Source of the DNA: JAHJRJ01 sp037443685
GTDB taxonomy: Bacteria; Bacteroidota; Ignavibacteria; UBA10030; BY39
DNA: 44,509 nucleotides
Direction: 5' to 3'
Assembly (NCBI GenBank): GCA_037443685.1
Contig: JBBINX010000010.1
Location: 1 to 44,509, forward strand
Under the pieces are notes generated by a model, which was not told the origin of the DNA, made no database searches, and was given only the letters and a program-made list of their open reading frames with translations. Position numbers and translations under genes: made by a program. This document shows positions 25,727 through 34,220 of this stretch, in pieces. Every line of letters starts with the position of its first letter. The first letter of the stretch is position 1.

Positions 25727-26140
25727 ATGGAAGCAAAAGCACTAAACAGGTATATTACAACTTCTCCACGAAAAATGCGATTAGTAGTAGACTTAATCCG
25801 CGGTAAGAATGTTACCGAAGCGATTTCGATACTTCATTTTTCACCTAAGCACGCATCGAAAGTAGTAGAAAAAACACTACGTTCAGCAGTATCGAATCTT
25901 CAAAACAAATCCGAGGGTTCGCGTCTTGATAATGATAATATTTTTGTGAAAGAAGCATATGTGAATGAAGGACCCGCAATGAAACGCATATCGCCCGCCC
26001 CGATGGGTAGAGCTTATCGAATTATAAAAAGGTCGAACCATCTCACATTGATAGTAGCTGAAAAAAAAGAGCTAACGAAACAAATTCTAAAAACTAAACA
26101 AATGAAAATATCAACAAAAAAGACCGAAAAAGAGAATTAG
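25727..26140 (+). CDS. rplV: Ribosomal protein uL22
   Basis: A 137-residue protein with a long hairpin in the exit tunnel: AYVNEGPAMKRISPAPMGRA (about residues 80-100). The N-terminal fold ITTSPRKMRLVVDLIRGKNV is typical. The last 25 residues are a Lys-rich tail longer than in the E. coli protein (110 residues). No tunnel-loop deletion of the macrolide-resistance type is visible. Confidence 0.97.
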   Translation: MEAKALNRYITTSPRKMRLVVDLIRGKNVTEAISILHFSPKHASKVVEKTLRSAVSNLQNKSEGSRLDNDNIFVKEAYVNEGPAMKRISPAPMGRAYRIIKRSNHLTLIVAEKKELTKQILKTKQMKISTKKTEKEN

Positions 26141-26148
26141 GAGGTACA

Positions 26149-26790
26149 TTGGGACAAAAAACAAATCCTATTGGACTACGTTTAGGAATAAATCGAAATT
26201 GGGATTCTAACTGGTACGAGAAAAAAGAAAGTGGTTCAAAGCTTCTCGAAGATATGACTATCAGAAACTATATTCGGAACCGTTTAAAAAAAGCGGGTAT
26301 CTCGAAAATAATGATCGAGCGAACACCTAAGCATGCTCGAATTACGATTTATACTTCGCGTCCCGGTATTGTTATCGGTCGCAGCGGTAAAGAGATATCT
26401 CAACTTGAAGAAGAATTGAAAAAAATTACAAATAAAGATGTAAAACTATTAATTAGCGAAATCAAAAGACCCGAGCTTGATGCATATTTAATTGGCGAAA
26501 CAATTGCAAATCAAATCGAAGGAAGAATATCCTTCCGTCGCGCAATGAAGAGTGCTATCACGTCTGCAATGCGAATGGGTTCTGAGGGCGTTCGTGTAAA
26601 GTGTGGTGGTCGCTTAGGTGGTGCTGAAATCGCGCGTACTGAACAATATAAAGAAGGAAGAATTCCACTCCACACACTCCGTGCAGATATTGAATATGCA
26701 ACAATAACAGCACGTACTATTTATGGTGCAATCGGAATAAAAGTGTGGGTATGCAAAGGTGAAATTCTCGGAAACCCACTTCAATACTAA
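26149..26790 (+). CDS. rpsC: Ribosomal protein uS3
   Basis: A 213-residue protein at the mRNA entry channel. GQKTNPIGLRLGINRNWDS fixes the N-terminus and so the TTG start at 26149, with AGGAGGT just 5 bases upstream (the strongest Shine-Dalgarno in the window). The KH domain contains RPGIVIGRSGKEI with its GxxG-type loop. The end is close to GILGNP-type C-termini (KGEILGNPLQY). Confidence 0.98.
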   Translation: MGQKTNPIGLRLGINRNWDSNWYEKKESGSKLLEDMTIRNYIRNRLKKAGISKIMIERTPKHARITIYTSRPGIVIGRSGKEISQLEEELKKITNKDVKLLISEIKRPELDAYLIGETIANQIEGRISFRRAMKSAITSAMRMGSEGVRVKCGGRLGGAEIARTEQYKEGRIPLHTLRADIEYATITARTIYGAIGIKVWVCKGEILGNPLQY

Positions 26791-26808
26791 AGCAAATGGT
26801 GAAGAAAA

Positions 26809-27231
26809 ATGTTACTACCTAAACGTGTAAAATATAGAAAATCGCAGCGCGGAAGAATGAAAGGAAAAGCTACTCGAGGTGCCACAGTCGCTTTTGGTGA
26901 TTTTGGATTAAAAGCCTTGCAACCCGGTTGGATTACCCAACGCCAGATCGAAGCCGCTCGTGTTGCTTTAACGCGTTTAATGAAACGCGAAGGAAAAGTC
27001 TGGATTAGAATATTTCCGGATAAATCAGTTACTAAAAAACCGGCAGAAACTCGTATGGGTAGCGGTAAAGGACCACCGGAATTTTGGGTTGCAGTAGTTA
27101 AACCGGGTACAATTTTATTCGAACTCGGTGGAATCAAAAAAGCTCTTGCTGAAGAAGCGATGAATATTGCCTGCGACAAACTGCCGATTAAAGCGAAAAT
27201 GGTAACCCGAATTGGTTACGATGGTGGTTGA
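26809..27231 (+). CDS. rplP: Ribosomal protein uL16
   Basis: A 140-residue protein near the A-site tRNA elbow. LLPKRVKYRKSQRGRMKGKA opens it; KPAETRMGSGKGPPEFWVAVVKPG includes the Arg (in MGSGKG context) hydroxylated in some bacteria. ATG 26809 is 18 bases after rpsC. The next gene, rpmC, starts 25 bases downstream. Confidence 0.98.
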   Translation: MLLPKRVKYRKSQRGRMKGKATRGATVAFGDFGLKALQPGWITQRQIEAARVALTRLMKREGKVWIRIFPDKSVTKKPAETRMGSGKGPPEFWVAVVKPGTILFELGGIKKALAEEAMNIACDKLPIKAKMVTRIGYDGG

Positions 27232-27256
27232 TAATAGAGAAGAATGGAAGAAACGA

Positions 27257-27478
27257 ATGAAAACACACGAGATAAGAAAATTAACGGTCGAAGAAATTAA
27301 TAAACGAATTCAAGAAGAAGAAATAAACAGCGGACATTTAAAATTTCAGTTGGCTACAAGACAATTAACAAGTCCGATATTGGTCAGGGTTGCACGTCGT
27401 AATATAGCTCGTCTGAAAACAATTTTGGGTGAAAAGTTAAGTAAAGAAAATTTGAAAATTGAAAATAAAGGTATATAG
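27257..27478 (+). CDS. rpmC: Ribosomal protein uL29
   Basis: A 73-residue, mostly helical protein at the tunnel exit. I chose ATG 27257 because MKTHEIRKLTVEEI is the usual L29 opening and GGAAG lies 6 bases before it. The open frame extends upstream into rplP (to 27212), but those residues are unlike L29. The FQLATRQLTSPILVRVARRNIARLKT segment is the family core. Confidence 0.95.
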   Translation: MKTHEIRKLTVEEINKRIQEEEINSGHLKFQLATRQLTSPILVRVARRNIARLKTILGEKLSKENLKIENKGI

Positions 27479-27480
27479 AA

Positions 27481-27741
27481 ATGGCTCAGCGGATCACAAG
27501 TCGAAAAATCAAGATCGGTAAGGTAGTGAGCGATAAAATGCAAAAAAGTATAGTAGTTGCTGTAGAACGAAAAGTACCTCATACACTATATAAAAAGTAT
27601 TTTACCCGAACGACCAATTTCATGGCACACGACGAGAAAGAAGAATCAAATTTAGGTGATATCGTCAAGATTATGGAAGTCCGTCCATTAAGCAAACGTA
27701 AGCGCTGGTGTCTGGTAGAAATTTTAGAAAAAGCGAAGTAA
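27481..27741 (+). CDS. rpsQ: Ribosomal protein uS17
   Basis: An 86-residue OB-fold protein of the 30S body. KIGKVVSDKMQKSIVVAVER and RTTNFMAHDEKEESNLGDIVKIMEVRPLSKRKRW are diagnostic. ATG 27481 is 2 bases after the rpmC stop, so translation is probably coupled. Confidence 0.98.
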   Translation: MAQRITSRKIKIGKVVSDKMQKSIVVAVERKVPHTLYKKYFTRTTNFMAHDEKEESNLGDIVKIMEVRPLSKRKRWCLVEILEKAK

Positions 27742-27761
27742 ACAGAGAAGGAAGTTAGAAA

Positions 27762-28130
27762 ATGATACAGGAAGAAACCAACTTAGTAGTTGCTGACAAT
27801 TCCGGCGCCAAGAAGGTGCGTTGTATCCGGGTTCTCGGCGGGCACGATCGACGTTATGCAAGTATTGGCGATATCATAGTAGTTTCAGTAAAAAGTGCAA
27901 TTCCCGGTGCTGGTGTTAAAAAAGGTGAAGTATCAAGGGCTGTCGTAGTTCGCATAAAAAAAGAAACGCGCCGCAAAGACGGATCCTTCATCAGGTTCGA
28001 CGAAAATGCTGCGGTTTTATTAAACGCTCAAGGTGAACCACGTGGCACAAGAATCTTCGGACCGGTGGCTCGTGAGTTACGCGATAGAAATTTTATGAAA
28101 ATAATCTCATTAGCTCCAGAAGTGTTGTAG
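27762..28130 (+). CDS. rplN: Ribosomal protein uL14
   Basis: A 122-residue protein at the subunit interface, also the docking site of RsfS. MIQEETNLVVADNSGAKKVRCI is the signature opening, RPVGRI-type loops follow, and the end is FMKIISLAPEVL. ATG 27762 follows AAGGAAG. Exact family length. Confidence 0.98.
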   Translation: MIQEETNLVVADNSGAKKVRCIRVLGGHDRRYASIGDIIVVSVKSAIPGAGVKKGEVSRAVVVRIKKETRRKDGSFIRFDENAAVLLNAQGEPRGTRIFGPVARELRDRNFMKIISLAPEVL

Positions 28131-28141
28131 AGGAATAAAAA

Positions 28142-28465
28142 ATGAAAATCCATAAGAATGACAATGTAGTAGTAATTTCCGGAAATGCAAAAAGTAAAAC
28201 GGGTAAAGTACTAAAAGTTTTTCGTAATAACCTCCGTGTTATCGTTGAGGGTGTGAATATTACAAAACGTCATACGCGTCCGAATCAAAAAAATCCCAAA
28301 GGTGGAATTGTTCAAAAAGAAGCCCCTATTCATGTCTCCAACGTGATGGTAATCTGCCCGAAGTGTAGCGAACCGTCACGCGTCGGTCGTAAAAAAGTAA
28401 CCGATGCTGCAACCGGTCGTAAGCACGTTATGCGGATATGCAGAAATTGTGAGGAAATGTTCTAA
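28142..28465 (+). CDS. rplX: Ribosomal protein uL24
   Basis: A 107-residue assembly initiator with the KOW motif (KIHKNDNVVVISGNAKSKTG). The C-terminal half carries two CxxC pairs (ICPKCSEPSRVGRK and ICRNCEEMF), a zinc-ribbon-like pattern seen in L24 of many non-proteobacterial lineages and absent from E. coli. ATG 28142 lies 11 bases after rplN. Confidence 0.97.
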   Translation: MKIHKNDNVVVISGNAKSKTGKVLKVFRNNLRVIVEGVNITKRHTRPNQKNPKGGIVQKEAPIHVSNVMVICPKCSEPSRVGRKKVTDAATGRKHVMRICRNCEEMF

Positions 28466-28482
28466 CTGATATAAAAAAAGAT

Positions 28483-29112
28483 ATGGCAAAAGAAAAAACA
28501 ACAAAAAACGTAAAAGAAACTAAAGCGGCTCCTATGGTTATAAAAGGAGGTATCGAAGAAAAAGGCGTCACTCCCCGTTTATACGAAAAATATAAAAAAG
28601 AGATAGTTCCCGCTTTAAAAGAAAAGTTTAGTTATAAAAGTGTGGCGCAAGTTCCAAAGATCGAAAAAATTTCTATAAACGTCGGTGCTGGCTTAGCATC
28701 GCAGGACCCGAAAATTATAGAAGTCGTAACGAAAGAACTGGAAATGATAGCAGGCCAGAAACCTGTAGTTACAAAAGCAAAAAAAGCTATCTCGAATTTT
28801 AAACTTCGCGAAGGTATGCCTGTGGGTGTAAGAGTTACATTAAGGCGCCAACGAATGTTTGAATTCTTCGATCGCCTGATAAATATAGCGATGCCAAGAA
28901 TTCGCGACTTCAAAGGTTTATCCGACAAATCTTTCGACGGAAGAGGTAATTATACCTTGGGTGTTAAAGAACAAATTATTTTTCCGGAAATCGATGTTGA
29001 TAAGATAACAAAAATTTTCGGCATGGATATTACTTTTGTTACTACGGCAGAAACCGATAAGGAAGCCTACGAACTACTCAAAGCCTTCGGTGTTCCTTTC
29101 GTAAAGCCATAA
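28483..29112 (+). CDS. rplE: Ribosomal protein uL5 with N-terminal extension
   Basis: A 209-residue 5S rRNA-binding protein. The family core begins at TPRLYEKYKKEIVPALKEKF (about residue 30) and includes ISNFKLREGMPVGVRVTLR and the C-terminal TAETDKEAYELLKAFGVPF. Typical L5 is near 180 residues, so about 27 extra residues precede the core (MAKEKTTKNVKETKAAPMV...), Lys/Thr-rich and probably disordered. An internal ATG at 28534 would shorten it but has no Shine-Dalgarno; neither does 28483, so the start is slightly uncertain. Confidence 0.95.
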   Translation: MAKEKTTKNVKETKAAPMVIKGGIEEKGVTPRLYEKYKKEIVPALKEKFSYKSVAQVPKIEKISINVGAGLASQDPKIIEVVTKELEMIAGQKPVVTKAKKAISNFKLREGMPVGVRVTLRRQRMFEFFDRLINIAMPRIRDFKGLSDKSFDGRGNYTLGVKEQIIFPEIDVDKITKIFGMDITFVTTAETDKEAYELLKAFGVPFVKP

Positions 29113-29154
29113 TTCAAATGACAGTAATTAATTAAAAATAAATCAGGAGTATAC

Positions 29155-29340
29155 TTGGCACGTTTAGCAATGAGAGAAAAAGCAAAGAAGGTCCCCAGAT
29201 TCGAGGTCCGTAAACATAATCGCTGCAATATTTGTGGTCGACCCAGAGCGTACATTCGGAAATACGGAATCTGCCGACTTTGTTTTCGACAACTCGCTTT
29301 AGATGGAAAAATTCCTGGTATTCGTAAAGCAAGCTGGTAA
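29155..29340 (+). CDS. rpsN: Ribosomal protein uS14, zinc-binding type
   Basis: A 61-residue short S14. CNICGRPRAYIRKYGICRLC holds the four zinc cysteines (C+ form), and the family ending GKIPGIRKASW is intact. It starts at TTG 29155 after TCAGGAGT. It sits at the usual place between rplE and rpsH. Confidence 0.98.
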   Translation: MARLAMREKAKKVPRFEVRKHNRCNICGRPRAYIRKYGICRLCFRQLALDGKIPGIRKASW

Positions 29341-29369
29341 AATAAAATTTTAAGGATAAAAAATATAAT

Positions 29370-29765
29370 ATGAATGTTACCGATCCAATAGCTGATTATT
29401 TAACACGTTTAAGAAACGCTATCAGCGCACATCGAAAAAGAGTTGATATACCAAGCTCTTCTATAAAAAGAGAAATAACAAAAATTTTAAAAGAGAAAAA
29501 GTATATAAACGATTATTCGGAAATCGCCGATAACAAACAAGGGATTATAAGAATACAACTGAAATATTCCGGCGGTGTTAATGTTATTCGCGGTTTGAAA
29601 CGGATCAGCAAACCCGGTTTGAGAGTCTATGCTGATGCCGAAAACATACCGAGAGTATTAGGCGGACTAGGAATCGCAATAATATCAACGTCTAACGGTC
29701 TGAAAACCGATAAAGAAGCAAAACAACAGCATATCGGTGGTGAAATTTTATGTCATTTATGGTAA
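29370..29765 (+). CDS. rpsH: Ribosomal protein uS8
   Basis: A 131-residue 16S central-domain protein. NVTDPIADYLTRLRNAISAH opens it; SNGLKTDKEAKQQHIGGEIL with a short end (CHLW) closes it. In E. coli S8 represses the spc operon by binding near rplE; I saw no clear mimic of its helix 21 site here. Confidence 0.98.
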   Translation: MNVTDPIADYLTRLRNAISAHRKRVDIPSSSIKREITKILKEKKYINDYSEIADNKQGIIRIQLKYSGGVNVIRGLKRISKPGLRVYADAENIPRVLGGLGIAIISTSNGLKTDKEAKQQHIGGEILCHLW

Positions 29766-29791
29766 TTCATTTGAGCTAAAGGAGAATTAAA

Positions 29792-30343
29792 GTGTCAAGA
29801 ATTGGACGAAAACCGATCCCCATTCCAAAAGGGGTTAAAATAGAAATTGATAACAACCTCATCACGGTTCATGGACCTAAAGGTGAGTTACAGACCAAAA
29901 TACACGAATCAATTTCTGCAAGTGTTGAGCAGAATGAAGTTGTTTTAAAAAGAATCAACGAAGAAAAAATAAGTAAATCGCTCCACGGTTTGTGGCGTGC
30001 TTTGCTGGCAAACATGGTTAAAGGTGTTTCGGATGGTTACCAAAGGAAATTAGAAATAGTAGGTGTTGGTTATAAAGCTGAGTTAAAGGGAAGAGGTATT
30101 CAATTGGCTTTGGGTTATTCCCATCCGATATTATTCCTACCCCCTGCGGGTATTAAATTAGAAGTACCTCAACCGACATCGATAGTGATATCAGGTATCG
30201 ATAAACAACTCGTTGGTCAAGTTGCTGCAAAAATCAGGGCTTTCAGAAAACCGGAACCGTACAAAGGTAAAGGCGTAAAATACGAAGGCGAATACATACG
30301 TCGTAAAGCCGGTAAAGCTGCAGCATCGGCTGGTGCAAAGTAA
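29792..30343 (+). CDS. rplF: Ribosomal protein uL6
   Basis: A 183-residue protein at the base of the L7/L12 stalk. SRIGRKPIPIPKGV fixes the GTG start at 29792 with AAAGGAG upstream. The C-terminal KIRAFRKPEPYKGKGVKYEGEYIRRKAGKAA is the family signature. Confidence 0.98.
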   Translation: MSRIGRKPIPIPKGVKIEIDNNLITVHGPKGELQTKIHESISASVEQNEVVLKRINEEKISKSLHGLWRALLANMVKGVSDGYQRKLEIVGVGYKAELKGRGIQLALGYSHPILFLPPAGIKLEVPQPTSIVISGIDKQLVGQVAAKIRAFRKPEPYKGKGVKYEGEYIRRKAGKAAASAGAK

Positions 30344-30367
30344 TCATTTTTTGAAACAGGACTGAAT

Positions 30368-30736
30368 ATGATAAAAAAAGATAGAACAAAAAAAAGAAAT
30401 AAGATTAAAAAGCATATAAAAAAAACTATTACCGGCACTAACGAAAAACCACGGTTAACTGTTTACAGAAGCTTGAAGCATCTTTATGCCCAATTAATAG
30501 ACGATACAAAAGGAAAAACGATTGCTTATGTATCAACTCGTTCTAAAGAGGTTGCAGAAGTGTTAAAAGGTAAGAAGGGACGAATCGAACAAGCAAAAAT
30601 TGTGGGTTTGAATTTGGCAAAAAAAGCGCTTCAGAAAAATATCAAACAAGTTGTCTTCGACCGCTCGGGCTATAAGTATCATGGAAAGGTAAAAGCAATT
30701 GCAGACGGCGCACGAGAAGGTGGATTGGTTTTTTGA
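30368..30736 (+). CDS. rplR: Ribosomal protein uL18
   Basis: A 122-residue 5S rRNA-binding protein. The Arg/Lys-rich N-terminus is followed by KPRLTVYRSLKHLYAQLIDD and the C-terminal VVFDRSGYKYHGKVKAIADG and AREGGLVF. The stop is only 18 bases before a tRNA-Gln gene, which is unusual for this operon. Confidence 0.98.
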   Translation: MIKKDRTKKRNKIKKHIKKTITGTNEKPRLTVYRSLKHLYAQLIDDTKGKTIAYVSTRSKEVAEVLKGKKGRIEQAKIVGLNLAKKALQKNIKQVVFDRSGYKYHGKVKAIADGAREGGLVF

Positions 30737-30754
30737 AAAAAAAATGGCACCGAT

Positions 30755-30825
30755 TGCCGGGTAGTCTAATGGCAGGACAGCGGCCTTTGGAGCCGTATGT
30801 GGAGGTTCGAATCCTCCCCCGGCAG
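30755..30825 (+). tRNA. tRNA-Gln (TTG) inside the spc operon
   Basis: A 71-base cloverleaf on the coding strand between rplR and rpsE: acceptor TGCCGGG with CCCGGCA, D-arm GTCT...GGAC, anticodon loop CTTTGGA (TTG) in the GCGGC/GCCGT stem, T-arm GGAGG/CCTCC with TTCGAAT. The 3' CCA is not encoded. It needs excision from the ribosomal-protein mRNA by RNase P and 3' processing, which would cut the polycistronic message at this point. Confidence 0.96.
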
Positions 30826-30871
30826 CAAGAAATGATGATTGTTAGAAAATTAAAAATTATGGAGTATAGAT

Positions 30872-31396
30872 TTGGCACGAATTAGAGCAAGTGAACTCGA
30901 ATTAAAAGAAAAAATTGTCCATATTAACAGAGTGGCTAAAGTTGTGAAAGGTGGACGTCGCTTTAGCTTTAACGCTATCATTGTTGTTGGCGATGGACGT
31001 GGACACGTCGGTGTTGGACTCGGTAAAGCTAACGAAGTTAGCGATGCTATTGCAAAAGGTACTGATGATGCGAAGAAAAATGTTGTAAAAGTTACAATTG
31101 CAAAAGGAACTATACCACATCCTATATTTGCAAAATATGGAGCTGCAAAAGTATTACTCAAACCAGCTTCACCTGGCACTGGTCTTATCGCCGGGGGTGG
31201 AGTTCGAGCAGTTTTAGAACTCGCAGGTATTAAAGATATTCTGACTAAATCACTCGGTTCACCCAATCCTCATAATGTAGTTAAAGCAACATTATCTGGA
31301 TTACTTAATGGTAGTGATGCAGTAGAAATTGCTGCTCGTCGCAATATTAAACTTAACGAACTGTTTGAAAAACGAACAGAAGTAAACATAGATTGA
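30872..31396 (+). CDS. rpsE: Ribosomal protein uS5
   Basis: A 174-residue protein at the mRNA entry. AKVVKGGRRFSFNAIIVVGD is the loop where spectinomycin-resistance changes occur, here in sensitive form. The second domain (IPHPIFAKYGAAKVLLKPASPGTG) is intact. It starts at TTG 30872 after TGGAGTAT. The first gene after tRNA-Gln, it keeps its own Shine-Dalgarno and can be translated from a processed 5' end. Confidence 0.97.
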   Translation: MARIRASELELKEKIVHINRVAKVVKGGRRFSFNAIIVVGDGRGHVGVGLGKANEVSDAIAKGTDDAKKNVVKVTIAKGTIPHPIFAKYGAAKVLLKPASPGTGLIAGGGVRAVLELAGIKDILTKSLGSPNPHNVVKATLSGLLNGSDAVEIAARRNIKLNELFEKRTEVNID

Positions 31397-31404
31397 AAGT
31401 TAAC

Positions 31405-31593
31405 ATGACAGAAAAGAAATTAAAAATCACACAAGTCGTAAGCATTATCGACACGCTTAAAGTTCATAAACGAACGATAAAAGCATTAGGTTTAGGGAAG
31501 CCGCGTAAGACGGTGATTAAAAATGATACACCTCAAATTCGAGGAATGATAAATAAAGTAATACATCTAATAAAAGTTGAAGAAATAAATTAA
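31405..31593 (+). CDS. rpmD: Ribosomal protein uL30
   Basis: A 62-residue protein. KLKITQVVSIIDTLKVHKRTIKALGLGK is the family signature. I prefer ATG 31405; an alternative TTG at 31393 would overlap the rpsE stop (TTGA) and add four residues. Neither start has a Shine-Dalgarno, so translation may be coupled to rpsE. Confidence 0.95.
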   Translation: MTEKKLKITQVVSIIDTLKVHKRTIKALGLGKPRKTVIKNDTPQIRGMINKVIHLIKVEEIN

Positions 31594-31602
31594 AGAAAAA
31601 CG

Positions 31603-32079
31603 ATGGAAAAAGCATTATTATCGAATTTAAAATATAAAGAAGGCTCTAGAAAAAGACGCAAAAGAATTGGCCGAGGTCAAGGTTCGGGTCACGGTGGAAC
31701 AGCGACGCGGGGTCATAAAGGTGAAGGCGCACGTTCAGGGGTAAGTTATCGTCCGTGGTTTGAAGGCGGTCAGATGCCATTATCTCGACGCGTACCTAAA
31801 TTCGGATTTACAAATGTACTTCGGCAAGAGTATGAAGCACTAAACGTAGATAAATTAGAAAAATTAGCCGCTTCCGGAAAACTTCAAGATGGTTTAGTTA
31901 CTCCCGAAATATTACATAAGATTGGAGTTGTTTCGAAAAAATCCTTACCACTAAAAATATTAGGTAATGGTGAACTAAAAACAAAACTTAATGTATCAGC
32001 TCACGCCTTCAGCAAGACTGCGGTCGAAAAGATCGAAGCTGCCGGAGGGAAATTACAAACAATTGCTCTGAATAAGTAG
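31603..32079 (+). CDS. rplO: Ribosomal protein uL15
   Basis: A 158-residue late-assembly protein. The Gly/Arg-rich N-terminus (RIGRGQGSGHGGTATRGHKG) and GGQMPLSRRVPKFGF are the signature, and the C-terminus VEKIEAAGGKLQTI is intact. ATG 31603 lies 9 bases after rpmD; secY begins 2 bases after the stop. Confidence 0.98.
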   Translation: MEKALLSNLKYKEGSRKRRKRIGRGQGSGHGGTATRGHKGEGARSGVSYRPWFEGGQMPLSRRVPKFGFTNVLRQEYEALNVDKLEKLAASGKLQDGLVTPEILHKIGVVSKKSLPLKILGNGELKTKLNVSAHAFSKTAVEKIEAAGGKLQTIALNK

Positions 32080-32081
32080 AA

Positions 32082-33419
32082 ATGGCAAAACTTAGCGAAA
32101 GTTTTAGAAACATATTTAAAATTCAAGAACTTAGGCAGCGTATAATATTTACAGCAGCACTATTAATTGTAGTTCGTATAGGTGCCCACGTCACGTTACC
32201 CGGAGTCGATGCATCGGCAGTTGCCGAAGCAGTGCGTAACCAATCTGCGAATACACTTTTCGGTTTGTACGATCTATTCGTAGGCGGTGCTTTTAGTAAT
32301 GCCGCAATTTTTGCGCTTGGAATCATGCCCTACATCAGCGCATCTATTATAATTCAATTGTTAGGCGCCGTTGTACCTTACTTCCAAAAACTTTCTAAGG
32401 AAGGTGAGGAGGGTAGGAAAAAAATTACACAACTAACCCGGTACGGAACCGTAGTCATCTCTATGCTTCAAGCTTGGGGCGTAAGTGTTCGACTTATCAA
32501 TATGCACGCGGCCAATGTTCCTATCGTCCCTGCTGAAGTTCAAGGTGTCTGGTTTTTTATAAGCACTATAATTGTTCTCACTTCTGGAACAATTTTTATG
32601 ATGTGGCTCGGTGAACAGATTACTGAAAGGGGTATCGGTAACGGAATATCGTTAGTAATTTTTATTGGAATCATAGCTCGATTTCCGCACGCAATTTTGG
32701 ATGAGTACCAACTCGTCAGCTCCGGTGCTCGTAGTTTGATTATTGAAATCGTAATCATCGTCGCAATGGTGGCTATCGTGGCTGGTGTTATTCTCGTTAC
32801 ACAAGGCACCCGAAGAATTCCTGTCCAGTATGCAAAACGAGTAATAGGTCGTAAAGTTTACGGCGGTGTAACTCAATATATTCCAATGCGCGTAAATACT
32901 GCTGGAGTCATGCCGATTATATTCGCACAATCAATAATGTTTATACCGAGTACAATACTAACCTTCTTTCCGGACAGTGAGTTTTTAGGAAGTATTGCAA
33001 AATATTTCGATCATAGTTCCTATGTATATTCTTTCATTTATGGGCTTATGATAGTTTTCTTTACATATTTTTATACTGCGATTGCATTCAATCCAAAAGA
33101 TGTTGCAGAAACGATGCAAAAACAGGGCGGATTTATCCCTGGTATTCGTCCTGGTAAAAATACATCTGATTTTATAGATAATATTTTAACTAAAATTACA
33201 TTACCGGGGTCGATATTCTTGGCTATTATAGCGATCCTACCGACATTCATGATGAACTTAGGTGTTACAGGTTCATTTGCTAGTTTCTTCGGCGGGACCA
33301 GTTTATTAATTATTGTTGGTGTTGGCTTGGATACTTTACAGCAGATAGAATCGCACCTTTTGATGCGTCATTACGATGGTTTTATGAAAACAGGTCATTT
33401 GAAGGGTAGGAGAGGATAA
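32082..33419 (+). CDS. secY: Preprotein translocase subunit SecY
   Basis: A 445-residue channel subunit of the Sec translocon with ten predicted membrane helices. Helix 1 and the plug region (LPGVDASAVAE, LFGLYDLFVGGAFSNAAIFALGIMPYISASII) and the cytoplasmic loops (RRIPVQYAKR and GGFIPGIRPGKNTSDFI), which contact SecA and the ribosome, are all recognisable. It partners with SecE from the same array. ATG 32082 is 2 bases after rplO. Confidence 0.98.
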   Translation: MAKLSESFRNIFKIQELRQRIIFTAALLIVVRIGAHVTLPGVDASAVAEAVRNQSANTLFGLYDLFVGGAFSNAAIFALGIMPYISASIIIQLLGAVVPYFQKLSKEGEEGRKKITQLTRYGTVVISMLQAWGVSVRLINMHAANVPIVPAEVQGVWFFISTIIVLTSGTIFMMWLGEQITERGIGNGISLVIFIGIIARFPHAILDEYQLVSSGARSLIIEIVIIVAMVAIVAGVILVTQGTRRIPVQYAKRVIGRKVYGGVTQYIPMRVNTAGVMPIIFAQSIMFIPSTILTFFPDSEFLGSIAKYFDHSSYVYSFIYGLMIVFFTYFYTAIAFNPKDVAETMQKQGGFIPGIRPGKNTSDFIDNILTKITLPGSIFLAIIAILPTFMMNLGVTGSFASFFGGTSLLIIVGVGLDTLQQIESHLLMRHYDGFMKTGHLKGRRG

Positions 33420-33450
33420 TCACTTTTCTGGGTTGCCCAAAATTGACAGG

Positions 33451-34215
33451 ATGTCGAAAGGATTGATAAAAACACCGGAAGAAATTGAATTGATGCGTGA
33501 GTGTGGCAGAATAGTCGCTGACGTATTAAAGTTGTTAGGAAAATCTATAAAACCGGGTGTAACGACAAAAGAATTGGATGAAATTGCCGAAGAATATATA
33601 AGGTCGCAAAGTGCTGAACCGGCTTTCAAAGGATACGGTAATGATAAAAAAAATTTGTATCCAGCGAGCTTATGTACTTCGATAGACGATCAGGTGGTTC
33701 ACGGAATTCCCTGTCATCACATTTTATCAGAAGGTGAAATTATTTCGATAGATGTAGGTGTTAAAAAAGATATGTATCACGGCGACGGTGCAAAATCTTT
33801 TGCAGTAGGATTTGTGTCAGAAGAGAAAGCAAAGCTATTAAAGGTTACAGAAGAATCGCTCTATTTAGGTATCGCCAAAGCCGTAGAAGGCAATAGAGTC
33901 CAAGACATATCTAATGCGATTCAGAAGCACGTAGAGAAAGCCGGATTTTCAGTTGTTCGTGAGCTTGTAGGTCACGGCATCGGTAGAGATTTGCACGAAG
34001 AGCCACCTGTTCCAAACTATGTTTCAGAAGAAACAGGAATGGTTTTAAAAGAAGGAATGACTTTAGCGATTGAACCGATGGTAAATGCAGGAACATATAA
34101 AGTAAAATTTCACTCAGATGGTTGGACAGTAATGACTGCAGACGGAACGCCGTCTGCTCATTTTGAACATACTGTACTAATTACAGATAGTGAACCTGAA
34201 ATATTAACAAAGTAG
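33451..34215 (+). CDS. map: Methionine aminopeptidase, type I
   Basis: About 254 residues; removes N-terminal Met from new proteins. The metal ligands are in place: Asp in DVGVKKDMYHGDGAKSF (two), His in GHGIGRDLHE, Glu in LAIEPM and Glu in HFEHTVLIT. I prefer ATG 33451 (MSKGLIKTPEEIELM); a TTG at 33433 would add six residues. It directly follows secY; the adk gene usually found between them in many bacteria is absent, as in other Bacteroidota. Confidence 0.95.
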   Translation: MSKGLIKTPEEIELMRECGRIVADVLKLLGKSIKPGVTTKELDEIAEEYIRSQSAEPAFKGYGNDKKNLYPASLCTSIDDQVVHGIPCHHILSEGEIISIDVGVKKDMYHGDGAKSFAVGFVSEEKAKLLKVTEESLYLGIAKAVEGNRVQDISNAIQKHVEKAGFSVVRELVGHGIGRDLHEEPPVPNYVSEETGMVLKEGMTLAIEPMVNAGTYKVKFHSDGWTVMTADGTPSAHFEHTVLITDSEPEILTK

Positions 34216-34220
34216 AGAAC

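Noticed and set aside
27212..27256. rpmC start overlapping rplP
   Set aside because: The extra 15 residues do not resemble L29, and ATG 27257 has a good ribosome-binding site.
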